Origin: an uncultured Acetobacteraceae bacterium
Lineage (GTDB): Bacteria > Pseudomonadota > Alphaproteobacteria > Acetobacterales > Acetobacteraceae
Assembly (NCBI GenBank): GCA_937873205.1
Contig: CALMVO010000037.1
Span: 1 to 46,040 of the forward strand
Reading direction: 5' to 3'
DNA length: 46,040 bases
In this document: positions 1 through 8,624 of the stretch, piece after piece
Position numbering within the stretch: position 1 is the stretch's first letter
Layout: every line of letters starts with the position of its first letter
The notes under the pieces: generated by a model
Told to the model about the DNA's origin: nothing
Database searches by the model: none
What the model saw: only the letters and a program-made list of their open reading frames with translations
Translations under genes and position numbers: made by a program

Positions 1-151
1 TAGGGCAGGGCGGTGGTCAAGGCGCAAGGTGGGAGGGAATCTCGCCGAAACCGGCAGGGCGGTGAGACGCGTAAAATGAGCCGGATGAAAATTTGAATTC
101 ATCGGCGGGAGTGCTATTTCTCCCATCTGACTTTCAGCACCTGATCATTTT

Positions 152-1105
152 ATGGCCGACCTTCTCGACGCAGCGGAAATCAAAAATTATCTCAAAAAGG
201 TTCCCGAATGGGAATCTGACAAGAAGCGGATCGAACGCGTGTTCGAGTTCGACGTCTTTACCGGCGCGATGGATTTCGTGAACCTGGTGGCGGAAATCTC
301 CGAGGAGCAGGAGCACCATCCCGCCATCGACGATCGGCGGCCAGACGAGGCGGCCGCCGCCGGCAGCCGCATCGATGCCGTGATGACGCTGCTGGCCGGG
401 GAGCCGGCCTTCGCGCTGCGTCGCCGGCTGGACCGGCCGGCGCTCGCGCGGCTGCTGGCGCCCTGGCTCGGGCCCGATGCCGACATCGCCCTGCCGCTGC
501 CGGGCGTGGTGCAGCTGCGCCTACGCCCTGGCGCCGCGCTGCGGGCCGACCTCGCCGCCCGGCTGGAGCAGGCCGCACCCGGCACGCTGCTGGAGCGCAA
601 CGCCGCCTGGAGCGATCGGCTGGTGCTGCTCGGCACCAGCCTGCAGGCCTGCGCCGCCCTGGCGCTGGTGGTGGTCGCCGGCGTCGCGGTGGCGGTGGTG
701 GCGGTCGCCACCGGAGCGGCGCTGGCGGCGCGGCGGCAGGCGATCGAGATCGTGCACGGGCTCGGCGCCAGCGACGGCTACATCGCCGGGCGTTTCGCCG
801 GGCGCGCCGCCCGGCTGGCGCTGCTGGGCGGGCTCGCCGGCACGCTCCTCTCAGTGCCGCTATTGCTGGAGCTGTGCCGGCTGGCGGCCCCGTTCGCCGC
901 CCCCGCGGCACTCGACCCTGCCGACGCGATGTCCATCGCCGCCGGCCCGACCGGCCCGACTGGCCTGACCGGCCTCGGGGGCCTGCTGCGCCGCGTACCG
1001 TGGCCGCTCTGGATCACGCTGCCGTCGCTGCCGATGCTCACCGCCTGCATCGGCTGGGCCACGGCGCAGGCGACGGTGCGCACCTGGCTCAGGCGGTTGC
1101 CATGA
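152..1105 (+). CDS. Hybrid ORF: pterin-4a-carbinolamine dehydratase head fused to truncated FtsX
   Basis: One open frame of 317 codons with two unrelated parts. Residues 1-60 read like the start of a pterin-4a-carbinolamine dehydratase, ending at the family's EEQEHHPAID segment; the remaining half of that enzyme is absent. From about residue 61 the frame becomes the periplasmic domain and last three membrane segments of FtsX, the membrane partner of FtsE in divisome activation (helices around 165-195, 215-245 and 280-300). The FtsX N-terminus, including its first membrane helix, is missing. Composition changes at the same point, from moderate GC before about nt 332 to very GC-rich after it. 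The FtsX stop overlaps the next start as ATGA, as expected in an ftsX–ydcF–plsC row. The product is unlikely to work as either enzyme or FtsX; a rearrangement or an assembly join is more likely than a designed fusion. Confidence 0.6.
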   Translation: MADLLDAAEIKNYLKKVPEWESDKKRIERVFEFDVFTGAMDFVNLVAEISEEQEHHPAIDDRRPDEAAAAGSRIDAVMTLLAGEPAFALRRRLDRPALARLLAPWLGPDADIALPLPGVVQLRLRPGAALRADLAARLEQAAPGTLLERNAAWSDRLVLLGTSLQACAALALVVVAGVAVAVVAVATGAALAARRQAIEIVHGLGASDGYIAGRFAGRAARLALLGGLAGTLLSVPLLLELCRLAAPFAAPAALDPADAMSIAAGPTGPTGLTGLGGLLRRVPWPLWITLPSLPMLTACIGWATAQATVRTWLRRLP

Positions 1106-1752
1106 GCGTGACCGCCGGCCCTGGCCCCCGCCTTGGCCACGAACCGCCCGGCACCGTCTCGCCGGGCCGACTGCTGCGAGCGGGCGCCGTACTGCTGGCG
1201 GCGCTGGCGCTCGGCTGGTGCGCCGGCTTCGCCTGGTTCACCTACGCCGCCACCCGGCCGGCGCCGGCGGTGCCCGCGGCCGACGGCATCGTGGTGCTGA
1301 CCGGCGGCGTCGGACGCATCGAAGCCGGCCTTGACCTGCTGCGGCGAGACCGCGCCCGGCTGCTGCTGATCTCGGGCGTGTCGGAGCATCTCGAGCTGGA
1401 CCAGGTGGCGCGGGCCGCCGGCCGCTCCGTGCCGCCCGGGCTGGGGGAGCGCATCTCGCTCGGGCACAGCGCCACCACGACGGTCGGCAACGCCATGGAG
1501 ACCGCCTCCTGGGCGCGGGCGAACGGTCTGCACTCGCTGATCGTGGTGACGGCCGGCTACCACATGCGCCGCGCGCTGGCCGAGATCGGCACCGCGCTGC
1601 CCGATGTGGCGCTCCACCCGGACCCGGTGCAGCCGCCGGCGATGAGCCGGCCCGACCTGTGGACGCTGCGGCTGCTTGCGGCCGAGTATAGCAAATGGCT
1701 GGCGGTCGAATGCGGCCTCACCGGCGGCGCGCATCTGGGCGAGGTCGCCTGA
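1102..1752 (+). CDS. YdcF/ElyC-type DUF218 envelope protein
   Basis: A 216-residue protein with an N-terminal membrane anchor (about 25-50) and a periplasmic DUF218 domain. Visible family features are the DGIVVLTGG strand-turn, the LLISGVSEH segment, the TTTVGNAMET stretch and VVTAGYHMRRA. The family is linked to envelope and undecaprenyl-phosphate-linked carbohydrate metabolism (ElyC, SanA), but its chemistry is not settled. The ATG at 1102 overlaps the FtsX stop by 4 nt, which argues for this start over longer in-frame versions. The next gene, plsC, begins 4 nt after the stop, so the row is probably co-transcribed. Confidence 0.85.
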   Translation: MSVTAGPGPRLGHEPPGTVSPGRLLRAGAVLLAALALGWCAGFAWFTYAATRPAPAVPAADGIVVLTGGVGRIEAGLDLLRRDRARLLLISGVSEHLELDQVARAAGRSVPPGLGERISLGHSATTTVGNAMETASWARANGLHSLIVVTAGYHMRRALAEIGTALPDVALHPDPVQPPAMSRPDLWTLRLLAAEYSKWLAVECGLTGGAHLGEVA

Positions 1753-1756
1753 CCGC

Positions 1757-2557
1757 ATGGTCTCGGCCCTGATCCTGCTGCGCGCGGCGCTGTTCAACCT
1801 GTGGTTCCTGGCGCTGACCGTGGCGATGGGACTGGCGGCGTTCTGGATCAGGCTCGCGGCACCCCGGCAGGCGCTGGGCTACGCGCAGGTCTGGGCCGGG
1901 CTCGCCCTCGCCTCCCTGCGCATGCTGTGCGGCATCCGCGTGGTGGTCACCGGCGCCGAGCACCTCCCGGCGGGCCCGGTGCTGATCGCCTCGCAGCACC
2001 AGTCGGCGTTCGACACGCTGGTCTGGATGAACCTGGTGCCGCGGCCGGCCTATGTGATGAAACGCGAGCTCACCCGCATCCCGCTGGTCGGCCCGATGCT
2101 GCTGCTGGCCGGCATGATCCCGCTGGAGCGGGAGGGCGGGGCGGCCGCGCTGCGCCGGCTGCTGCGCGAGACGGACCGCGCGGTCGCGGACGGCCGGCAG
2201 GTCGTGATCTTCCCCGAGGGCACCCGCGTCGGCGTCGGCGAGACAGCGGCGCTGCAGCCCGGCATTGCCGCGCTCGCCGCCCATACCGCGCTCGCGGTGC
2301 TGCCCGTCGCCACCGATTCCGGCCGCTGCTGGTCGCGGCGCGCCTTCGTGAAGCGGCCCGGCACCATTCATATCGACATCGCCGCCCCGCTGCCGGCTGG
2401 GCTGCGGCGCCCGGCGCTGCTGGCGGCGATCACCGCCGGCTGGGAGGAAGCGGTCGCCGCCCGGGCTGTGGATAAGACTGTGGGAACCGGCGGCGGCAGC
2501 GGGGACGGCGACGTCGGCCATGCCCGACCATATGGCGTGGCGAACCGGCTCCGCTGA
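1757..2557 (+). CDS. plsC: 1-acyl-sn-glycerol-3-phosphate acyltransferase
   Basis: Transfers an acyl chain to lysophosphatidic acid to give phosphatidic acid, at the inner face of the membrane. The 266-residue product has a hydrophobic N-terminus (about 5-55), the HX4D catalytic motif as HQSAFD at 81-86, and the second acyltransferase block FPEGTR at 152-157. The ATG at 1757 gives the usual family length; a longer in-frame start at 1676 would overlap the previous gene. The last 30 residues or so are Gly-rich and look non-domain. It is third in a tight row after ftsX and ydcF. Confidence 0.92.
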   Translation: MVSALILLRAALFNLWFLALTVAMGLAAFWIRLAAPRQALGYAQVWAGLALASLRMLCGIRVVVTGAEHLPAGPVLIASQHQSAFDTLVWMNLVPRPAYVMKRELTRIPLVGPMLLLAGMIPLEREGGAAALRRLLRETDRAVADGRQVVIFPEGTRVGVGETAALQPGIAALAAHTALAVLPVATDSGRCWSRRAFVKRPGTIHIDIAAPLPAGLRRPALLAAITAGWEEAVAARAVDKTVGTGGGSGDGDVGHARPYGVANRLR

Positions 2558-2806
2558 GGGCGGCGCCGGCATCCGCCGACGCGATCCGCGGCCGCTCGCG
2601 GCAAAGACCCGCCTGCGTGCTGCAACAACGGCGATATCGAGACTTCGGCGGCGAGCGGCGGTCCGGCGATCGTCGGACGGGAGCGGCGTCGGCCGGCTGA
2701 CCGGTCCCGCAACGAACCGCCTGTGGACAATCGTCGCGCACGCCGGCCGAACAAGGAGATTTTCGGCTGTTGCTCAACGGCTTCGCCAGCTCCGGCGATG
2801 TGATCT

Positions 2807-3907
2807 ATGAAGCCCGGCATGCAACCGCCGAACGGACAGCGCCGCCTGCCACCGCGACGCACCCAGGCCGGGCGCGGCCGGGGCCGGGGCCTGCTGATCG
2901 GGGCAGCAGCGCTGGGCGCGCTGCTTGCCGGGCTCGACACCGTGCTGTGGGTGCGGGCGGAGCGTGCGCTCGATCGCCAGCTGGCCGGCCTCGTCGCCGC
3001 GGCCCGGGCCGCCGGGTGGGATTTCGAGGCCGATGGCGACAGCCGCGGCGGCTGGCCGGACGCGGCGACGCTGACGCTGCGACATCCCTCGCTGCACGGC
3101 GGCGCGCGGCCGCTGCCCGGCGGCATCGCCTGGTCGGGCGACGGCGTCATGCTGAGCCTGCCGCTGCTGCACCCGCATCGGCCGACGCTGCTGGCCGACG
3201 GCACCCAGACGGTGACGATGGCGTCCGCCCTGCCGGGCTCGCCGACCGTCCGGTTCTGGGGCTCCGGCCTGTCGCTGCGGCTGCCGGACCGGCAGGGCGC
3301 GATGCAGGACGGGCTGCGGCTGCATGCCGACGTGCTGCACGTGGCGCTCGCCGGCGCCGGTCCGGACGACGTCGCCGAGGCCGCCGACCTCACCGCGCGG
3401 CTGCGATGGCGGCCCAGCCCGACCCCCGGCGGCGCCGGCCAGGTCGCGCTGTCGCTGTTCCTGCGCGACCTGGCGCTCCCCGTGCCCGGGCAGGGCGGCG
3501 AAGCGGCAGGCGGCGATCGCGCCGACCGCATCGTGCAGCAGGCCCGGCTGGAAGCGACGCTGATCGGCCGTCCCGGCTCACCGGGCAGTCGGCTACGGAT
3601 CGGCCGGGCGGAGATCGACTGGGGCGGCAGCCGGGTCAGGTTCGCCGGACAGGCGTCGCTGCGTGCGGACGGGTCGCCGGACGGCGACTTCGTCCTGGAG
3701 CTCGCCGATGCCGGACCGGCGCTGCGCCGGCTGCGGGGTGCCGGCTTCATCGATGCCGGCACTGAGCAGGCGATGGCGGCGGTGCTGGGGCTGATCGCCG
3801 CCGGCGAGCCGGGTCCGGCGCTGCGGCTGCCGCTCCTGCTCCGCGACGGCATGCTGCGGCTAGGCGAGATCCCGCTGCTGCGGTTACCGGGGCTGCCGCC
3901 AGGCTAG
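2807..3907 (+). CDS. DUF2125 family envelope protein
   Basis: A 366-residue protein of the alphaproteobacterial DUF2125 family. A basic N-terminus is followed by one membrane segment at about 28-45 and a long periplasmic, beta-rich, Gly/Leu-rich domain typical of the family (GWDFEADG and GWPDAATLTL segments). Function unknown; family genes often sit near plsC-type or envelope genes, as here. The 249-nt gap before it carries an AAGGAG at 2754-2759, too far upstream to be its ribosome site; a second in-frame ATG lies at 2819. The stop codon TAG is the first three bases of a palindromic repeat. Confidence 0.82.
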   Translation: MKPGMQPPNGQRRLPPRRTQAGRGRGRGLLIGAAALGALLAGLDTVLWVRAERALDRQLAGLVAAARAAGWDFEADGDSRGGWPDAATLTLRHPSLHGGARPLPGGIAWSGDGVMLSLPLLHPHRPTLLADGTQTVTMASALPGSPTVRFWGSGLSLRLPDRQGAMQDGLRLHADVLHVALAGAGPDDVAEAADLTARLRWRPSPTPGGAGQVALSLFLRDLALPVPGQGGEAAGGDRADRIVQQARLEATLIGRPGSPGSRLRIGRAEIDWGGSRVRFAGQASLRADGSPDGDFVLELADAGPALRRLRGAGFIDAGTEQAMAAVLGLIAAGEPGPALRLPLLLRDGMLRLGEIPLLRLPGLPPG

Positions 3908-4011
3908 AGCATCATCCGATCGAACGGACTCGTTCGATCGGATAAAGATGCTCGTCAAAACAACAAGCTAGAGGATGATCCGTGAGCCTAAGCGATCGGA
4001 TCATCCTCTAG
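3905..4011. repeat. Repeat A copy 1: double-hairpin intergenic element
   Basis: A 107-nt element between two convergent genes. The first hairpin has a 10-bp perfect stem (CCGATCGAAC / GTTCGATCGG) inside a weaker outer pairing of GAGCATC with GATGCTC. The second pairs CTAGAGGATGATCC with GGATCATCCTCTAG. The two are joined by CAAAACAACAAG. A second copy of the same length lies at 23779-23885. Being between convergent genes it may act as a two-way terminator, though it has no clear T-run. The left edge provides the stop codon of the upstream gene. Confidence 0.85.
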
Positions 4012-4016
4012 GTCTT

Positions 4017-4493
4017 CTACCGGCCGGCCAGTTCGCGGTTCAACCGTTCGACCTCGGCGCGCAGGCTCCGGATCTCCTCGAGATAGTCCTCGGCAGTGGC
4101 TGGCGGCCCCGGCGCGGCGCCCATCATCAGCGAGGAGGCGAGGGTCTGCTGCTGGCGGGCGAGCTGCTGCGAGAACTGGGCCATCATCTGTTCCAGGTAG
4201 CGCGGCACCAGACCCTGCATGCTGTCGCCGTAGAAGCCGATCAGCTGGCGCAGGAACACGGTGGGCAGCATGTTGCGGCCCTTGGTCTCCTCCTCGACGA
4301 TGATCTGGGTCAGCACGGTGCGGGTGATGTCGTCGCCGGTCTTGGCGTCGAACACGACGAAGTCCCGACCCTGGCGCACCATGGCGGCGAGGCTGTCGAG
4401 GGTGATGTAGATCGAGCTCTCGGTATCGTAGAGACGCCGATTGGCGTATTTCTTGATCACCACCGGTGCTGCCGGGCGGTCGGTTTCCGGCAA
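4017..4493 (-). CDS. phaR: Polyhydroxyalkanoate synthesis repressor PhaR
   Basis: A 158-residue cytoplasmic regulator that binds DNA and polyhydroxyalkanoate granules and represses phasin and related genes. The N-terminal PHB-accumulation regulatory domain is clear (VVIKKYANRRLYDTE at about 11-25), followed by the FDAKTGDDITRTVLTQII segment and the central FLRQLIGFYGDSMQ helix. A C-terminal coiled-coil-like stretch (EEIRSLRAEVERLNREL) ends the protein. No PHA synthase or phasin gene is in the window, so it acts at a distance. It converges with the DUF2125 gene across repeat A. Confidence 0.93.
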   Translation of the reverse strand: MPETDRPAAPVVIKKYANRRLYDTESSIYITLDSLAAMVRQGRDFVVFDAKTGDDITRTVLTQIIVEEETKGRNMLPTVFLRQLIGFYGDSMQGLVPRYLEQMMAQFSQQLARQQQTLASSLMMGAAPGPPATAEDYLEEIRSLRAEVERLNRELAGR

Positions 4494-4684
4494 GGCATCC
4501 TCCCATCCGGCATGGACCGACCGAGGTTAGCATGGACGGCAGGCCGGCGCGCAAATGCCCCGCCCGGCCTCCCTTGGCCCAGCGACCATGGCACTGCGTC
4601 TTGTCCCGCCGCGACGCCACCGCCATGTCGATAGGCGACTGCACGGTTTCCGGCCGCGCCTCCCTTCCAGACCGAGGACACTCC

Positions 4685-5737
4685 ATGTTCGCATGCACCG
4701 GCTACGCCGCGCAGAGCGCCGACGCGCCGTTGGCGCCGTTCTCCTTCGAGCGGCGCGACCCCGGACCCGAGGATGTTCGGATCGAGATCCTCTACTGCGG
4801 CATCTGCCACTCCGACATTCACACCGCGCGCAGCGAATGGGGACCGGCACGATATCCTGTGGTGCCCGGGCACGAGATCGTTGGCCGCGTCTCCGCGGTC
4901 GGCAGCGCGGTCTCGGGCTTCAAGGTGGGCGACCTGGCCGGGGTCGGCTGCATGGTCGACAGCTGCCGCTCCTGCGCCAGCTGCCGGGCTGGGCTCGAGC
5001 AGTATTGCGAGACGGGCTTCACCGGCACCTACAACGGCGCGGACAAGAAGACGCCCGGCGTGCAGACCTTCGGCGGCTACGCGAAGGCCATCGTCGTCGA
5101 CCAGGGCTTCGTGCTGCGCGTGCCTGAGAATCTCGAGCTGGCGGCGGTGGCGCCGCTGCTGTGCGCCGGCATCACCACCTTCTCGCCGCTGCGGCACTGG
5201 AAGGTGGGGCCGGGCCAGACCGTCGGCATCGTCGGGCTGGGCGGCCTCGGCCACATGGGGCTGAAGCTGGCGCACGCGATGGGGGCGGAGGTGACACTGT
5301 TCACCACCAGCCCGGGCAAGACCGACGATGCCCGCCGGCTCGGCGCAGACCACGTGGTGCTGTCGAAGGAGCCGGATGCGATGGCCGCACAGGCCGGCCG
5401 CTTCGACTTCATCCTCGACTGCGTCGCGGCCAAGCACGACATCGAGGCCTATCTCCGGCTGCTGAAGCGGGATGGCACGCTGGTGCAGGTGGGCGCACCG
5501 CCGGAGCCGCTGTCGCTCAACGTGTTCTCGCTGATCCTGGCCCGCCGCACCTTCGCAGGCTCGCTGATCGGCGGCATCGCCGAGACCCAGGAGATGCTGG
5601 ATTTCTGCGCCGAGCACGGCATCGTCTGCGACATCGAGCTGATCCAGCCCGACCAGATCAACCATGCCTACGAGCGCGTCATCGCCAACGACGTGAAGTA
5701 TCGCTTCGTGATCGACATGAACGCCTTGGCCGCCTGA
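4685..5737 (+). CDS. Zinc-dependent NAD(P) alcohol dehydrogenase (YahK/CAD type)
   Basis: A 350-residue medium-chain dehydrogenase/reductase of the cinnamyl-alcohol/YahK group, oxidising alcohols or reducing aldehydes with NADP(H) as the likely cofactor. Catalytic zinc ligands appear as GICHSD (Cys41) and GHE (His63, Glu64); the structural zinc cysteines are 94, 97, 100 and 108. The Rossmann turn is GLGGLGHMG near residue 180. The ATG at 4685 gives the standard N-terminus; an earlier in-frame start at 4466 adds 73 residues of non-family sequence and would run under phaR. It is convergent with the GST gene. Confidence 0.9.
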   Translation: MFACTGYAAQSADAPLAPFSFERRDPGPEDVRIEILYCGICHSDIHTARSEWGPARYPVVPGHEIVGRVSAVGSAVSGFKVGDLAGVGCMVDSCRSCASCRAGLEQYCETGFTGTYNGADKKTPGVQTFGGYAKAIVVDQGFVLRVPENLELAAVAPLLCAGITTFSPLRHWKVGPGQTVGIVGLGGLGHMGLKLAHAMGAEVTLFTTSPGKTDDARRLGADHVVLSKEPDAMAAQAGRFDFILDCVAAKHDIEAYLRLLKRDGTLVQVGAPPEPLSLNVFSLILARRTFAGSLIGGIAETQEMLDFCAEHGIVCDIELIQPDQINHAYERVIANDVKYRFVIDMNALAA

Positions 5738-5778
5738 CAGGTCGGGGGCCGGGCGCCAGTCCCTGCCCCGCAGATCGG

Positions 5779-6366
5779 CTACGGCGCCGTCAGGCTCAGG
5801 CAATCATGCGCCGACATCGCGCCGAGCCAGGCCGAGAGTCCCGACCGCGTCTCGCGCCAGTCCTCGTCCGGGAAGCGCAGGTCGAGATAGCCGAGCGCAC
5901 AGGCGATCGACAGGGCGCCGACATCCAGATGCAGGCTCAGCCGCTCGCGCTCCAGCTGGTCGAGCGTGCGCCCGATCGCCTGCCGGCGCCGTTCCGGCAG
6001 CGGATGGTCGGCGGCAAGGCCTGCCATCAGCAGCTGGCGGCGATCGACCGCGGCGTCCATCAGCCCGTCTCCGAGCGCCTCCAGTCGCAGGCAGCGCCAG
6101 CGCTGCGCGCCCGATTGCGGGATCATCGGCAGCACGTCCGACGAGCCGTTGAGGTACTCGCAGATCACCGGGCTGTCGAAGATGGCAAAACCGTCCTCGG
6201 TGATCAGGGCCGGAATCCGGCCGAGCGGGTTCGCGTCGATCAGCACCCGGGGCGCCGCGATGGCGTCGACCTCGACCAGCTCGATCTGCCGGTCCAGCCC
6301 AAGTGCGATGGCACAGGCACGCACCTTACGGGCGAAGGGGTTCGCCTTCGAGTACAACAGCTTCAT
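5779..6366 (-). CDS. Glutathione S-transferase family protein
   Basis: A 195-residue cytoplasmic GST with a thioredoxin-like N-terminal domain (YSKANPFARKVR at 5-16, NPLGRIPALITEDG near 47-60, the Asp-Ser pair in IFDSPVICEYL) and an all-helical C-terminal domain. The YibF-like pattern suggests a detoxification or glutathione-thiol role; the substrate cannot be told. The ATG overlaps the stop of gloB by 4 nt, so the two are translationally coupled and both glutathione-linked. Confidence 0.9.
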   Translation of the reverse strand: MKLLYSKANPFARKVRACAIALGLDRQIELVEVDAIAAPRVLIDANPLGRIPALITEDGFAIFDSPVICEYLNGSSDVLPMIPQSGAQRWRCLRLEALGDGLMDAAVDRRQLLMAGLAADHPLPERRRQAIGRTLDQLERERLSLHLDVGALSIACALGYLDLRFPDEDWRETRSGLSAWLGAMSAHDCLSLTAP

Positions 6367-7097
6367 TGGAAGGAGTCTTTTCCAGAACGGAGGACCGCGA
6401 GTGCTGCGGCGTCGCGGGCCCCGAGGAATGGATTGGTGACGCGCTCCTGACCGAGACGAACCGGCAGCGTAGGAGTTCCCAGCGCCCGCAGCGACGCCAC
6501 CTCCTCCGCCCGCGCCTGCAGGTCCCGGTTGTCGGGATCGACGGTGAGCGCGAAGCGGGCGTTGCTCTGGGTGTACTCGTGGCCGCAGCAGACCAGCGTG
6601 TCGTCCGGCAGCTGCGCCAGGCGCTGCAGGCTTCCCCACATCTCGGCCGCATCGCCCTCCATCAGGCGGCCGCAACCGAGGCTGAACAGGGTGTCGCCGC
6701 AGAACAGGATCGGCCCGTCCGCGAAGAAGAACGAGATGTGCCCCCGCGTGTGGCCCGGCGTGTCGATCACCGAGGCGGTCGTGCCGCCCAGCGTCACGGT
6801 GTCGCCGGGCGAGACCGCGACGTCGAGCGGCGGCAGGCGGTGCGCGTCCTGCGCGGCGCCCACGATCCGGGCACCGTACCGTCGCGCCACCTCCTCCGCG
6901 CCGGCGATATGGTCGTCGTGGTGGTGGGTGAGCAGCACCAGGTCGAGCCGGCCGCCATCCTGCTCCAGCCACGCGGTGACCGCCTCGACATCGGCCGGAT
7001 CTACCACGGCGACGGCGCCGGTCTCCGCCTCGCGCAGTCGCCAGGCATAGTTGTCGGACAGGATCGGGATCGGCGCGACGGCGAGGCTGGACGGCAT
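6363..7097 (-). CDS. gloB: Hydroxyacylglutathione hydrolase (glyoxalase II)
   Basis: Hydrolyses S-lactoylglutathione to lactate and glutathione, the last step of methylglyoxal removal. The 244-residue protein has the metallo-beta-lactamase metal site THHHDDH at 57-63, the TPGHTRGH block, the FCGDTLFSLGCGR block with the bridging Asp, and CGHEYT near the C-terminal domain. The C-terminal part (LRALGTPTLPVRL, VTNPF) is the substrate-binding helix region of the GloB family. It overlaps the GST gene by 4 nt and is divergent from the methyltransferase gene, 36 nt apart. Confidence 0.93.
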   Translation of the reverse strand: MPSSLAVAPIPILSDNYAWRLREAETGAVAVVDPADVEAVTAWLEQDGGRLDLVLLTHHHDDHIAGAEEVARRYGARIVGAAQDAHRLPPLDVAVSPGDTVTLGGTTASVIDTPGHTRGHISFFFADGPILFCGDTLFSLGCGRLMEGDAAEMWGSLQRLAQLPDDTLVCCGHEYTQSNARFALTVDPDNRDLQARAEEVASLRALGTPTLPVRLGQERVTNPFLGARDAAALAVLRSGKDSFQ

Positions 7098-7133
7098 GGG
7101 ACGCACTCCGGACGGACCCTGTGGTATATCCGC

Positions 7134-7922
7134 ATGATGCTCGAGGACGTCCAGACCGTCGCCGATTTCTACGCCACCGGCCGCGGGCGCGTGGTGGCGC
7201 GGCTGCTGCGCCGCCACCTCTCGACGCTCTGGCCGGACCTTACCGGCCAGACCCTGCTCGGGCTCGGCTACACCGCGCCGTTCCTCGGCCTCTGGCGCCA
7301 CCAGGCGGCGGCCTGCATCGATGGCGTGACCGCGGCCAGCACCGTTCCAGTCGCCGGTTGCCTGCTGCACGACGAGCTGCTGCCGTTCCCGGCCGCCTGC
7401 CTCGACCGGGTGCTCATGGTGCACGCGCTCGAGACCGCCGCCGACGGACAGGCGACGCTGCGCGCCGCACTGCGTGCGCTGCGCGACGACGGCCGGCTGC
7501 TGATCGTGGTGCCCAACCGCAACGGCCTGTGGGCGCACAGCGAGAGCACGCCGTTCGCCGGGGGCGCGCCGTGCTCGACCGGGCGGATCGAGCGGATGCT
7601 GGCGTGCGCGCTGTTCCGGGTCGAGCGCATGGAGGGTGCGCTGTATTGCCCGCCGGCGGACCTGCGGCCGCTGCTGCGCTTCGGCCGGCCGCTGGAGGCC
7701 GCCGGCCGCTACGTGTCGCCCCGACTGGCCGGGGTGCTGGTAGTCGAGGCGGTCAAGGACATCCATGCGGCGATCCCGGCGTCGCCGGTCCGGGCGCCGA
7801 TCCGCGTGCCGGTCCGGCGCGTGCTGCTGCCGCTGGGCGGCGCGCATGCGGCCCGCGACGCTCCGTACGTGCAGAACCCGGCCCGTCCGCGGGCCGCCGT
7901 CCAGCTTGACCGGTCCTGGTGA
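7134..7922 (+). CDS. SAM-dependent class I methyltransferase
   Basis: A 262-residue Rossmann-fold methyltransferase with the glycine-rich LLGLGYTAPFLGL at about 42-54, and the motif IV-like region LLPFPAACLDRVLMVHALE followed by LLIVVPNRNGLW. This gene next to a divergent gloB is a pattern I associate with alphaproteobacteria, but the substrate is not known to me. Two in-frame ATG codons (7134, 7137) are next to each other; the choice changes one residue. The C-terminal 60 residues are Pro/Arg-rich and variable. Confidence 0.85.
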   Translation: MMLEDVQTVADFYATGRGRVVARLLRRHLSTLWPDLTGQTLLGLGYTAPFLGLWRHQAAACIDGVTAASTVPVAGCLLHDELLPFPAACLDRVLMVHALETAADGQATLRAALRALRDDGRLLIVVPNRNGLWAHSESTPFAGGAPCSTGRIERMLACALFRVERMEGALYCPPADLRPLLRFGRPLEAAGRYVSPRLAGVLVVEAVKDIHAAIPASPVRAPIRVPVRRVLLPLGGAHAARDAPYVQNPARPRAAVQLDRSW

Positions 7923-7943
7923 AGCCTTCATGAACCGTCGCCG

Positions 7944-8624
7944 ATGTCCTCGTTCACGTCTTCGCTGAGGCTGGTGCTGGCGCCGCCGCACCGGGCCGCC
8001 CGCCCGTTCCTGATCGCCGCCATCGCCGTCGCCGTCGTGGGCCTGCTGCTGCCGTCGCCCGTGGCGCGCGCGGTGGGCGTGCTGGCGCTCGTGTTCTTCC
8101 TGTTCTGCCTCTACTTCTTCCGCGACCCCGAGCGCGTGCCGCCGCTGCTGGCCAGCGCGGTGGTCGCCCCCGCCGACGGACGGATCGTCTCGGTGATGCG
8201 GGCCGCGCCGCCGGCGGAGCTGGGGCTGGGCGCCGAGCCGCGCTGGCGCGTGGCGATCTTCCTGTCGGTGCTGAACGTGCACGTGAACCGCATGCCGATG
8301 GCGGGCGAGGTGACCCGGATCGCCTACCACAAGGGCCGGTTCCTGAACGCCAGCGTCGACAAGGCCAGCGACGAGAACGAGCGCAACGCGCTGGCGCTGC
8401 GGCTGGCCGACGGCCGCACGCTGGCGGTGGTGCAGATCGCCGGCCTGATCGCGCGCCGCATCCTCTGCCACGCCAGGGAGGGTGCGATGTTCGCGACCGG
8501 CGAGCGCTACGGCATCATCCGCTTCGGCAGCCGCACCGACCTCTATCTGCCGATCGGCGTCGAGCCGCTGGTGCGGGTGGGCCAGAGCGCGATCGGCGGC
8601 GAGACCGTGCTTGCCAGGCTCTGA
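7944..8624 (+). CDS. psd: Phosphatidylserine decarboxylase proenzyme
   Basis: Converts phosphatidylserine to phosphatidylethanolamine at the membrane. The 226-residue short-type proenzyme has a hydrophobic N-terminus (about 20-55), FFRDPER, the APADG block, [26 protein letters not shown] and, near the C-terminus, [10 protein letters not shown], where the chain is cleaved at Gly-Ser to create the pyruvoyl group. It is followed directly by pssA, the enzyme that makes its substrate, with a short overlap. Confidence 0.95.
   Translation: MSSFTSSLRLVLAPPHRAARPFLIAAIAVAVVGLLLPSPVARAVGVLALVFFLFCLYFFRDPERVPPLLASAVVAPADGRIVSVMRAAPPAELGLGAEPRWRVAIFLSVLNVHVNRMPMAGEVTRIAYHKGRFLNASVDKASDENERNALALRLADGRTLAVVQIAGLIARRILCHAREGAMFATGERYGIIRFGSRTDLYLPIGVEPLVRVGQSAIGGETVLARL

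Noticed and set aside
2754-2830. A gene starting at TTG 2770 after AAGGAG
   Set aside because: The frame runs over the DUF2125 gene in another phase and gives only Arg/Ala-rich sequence without features.
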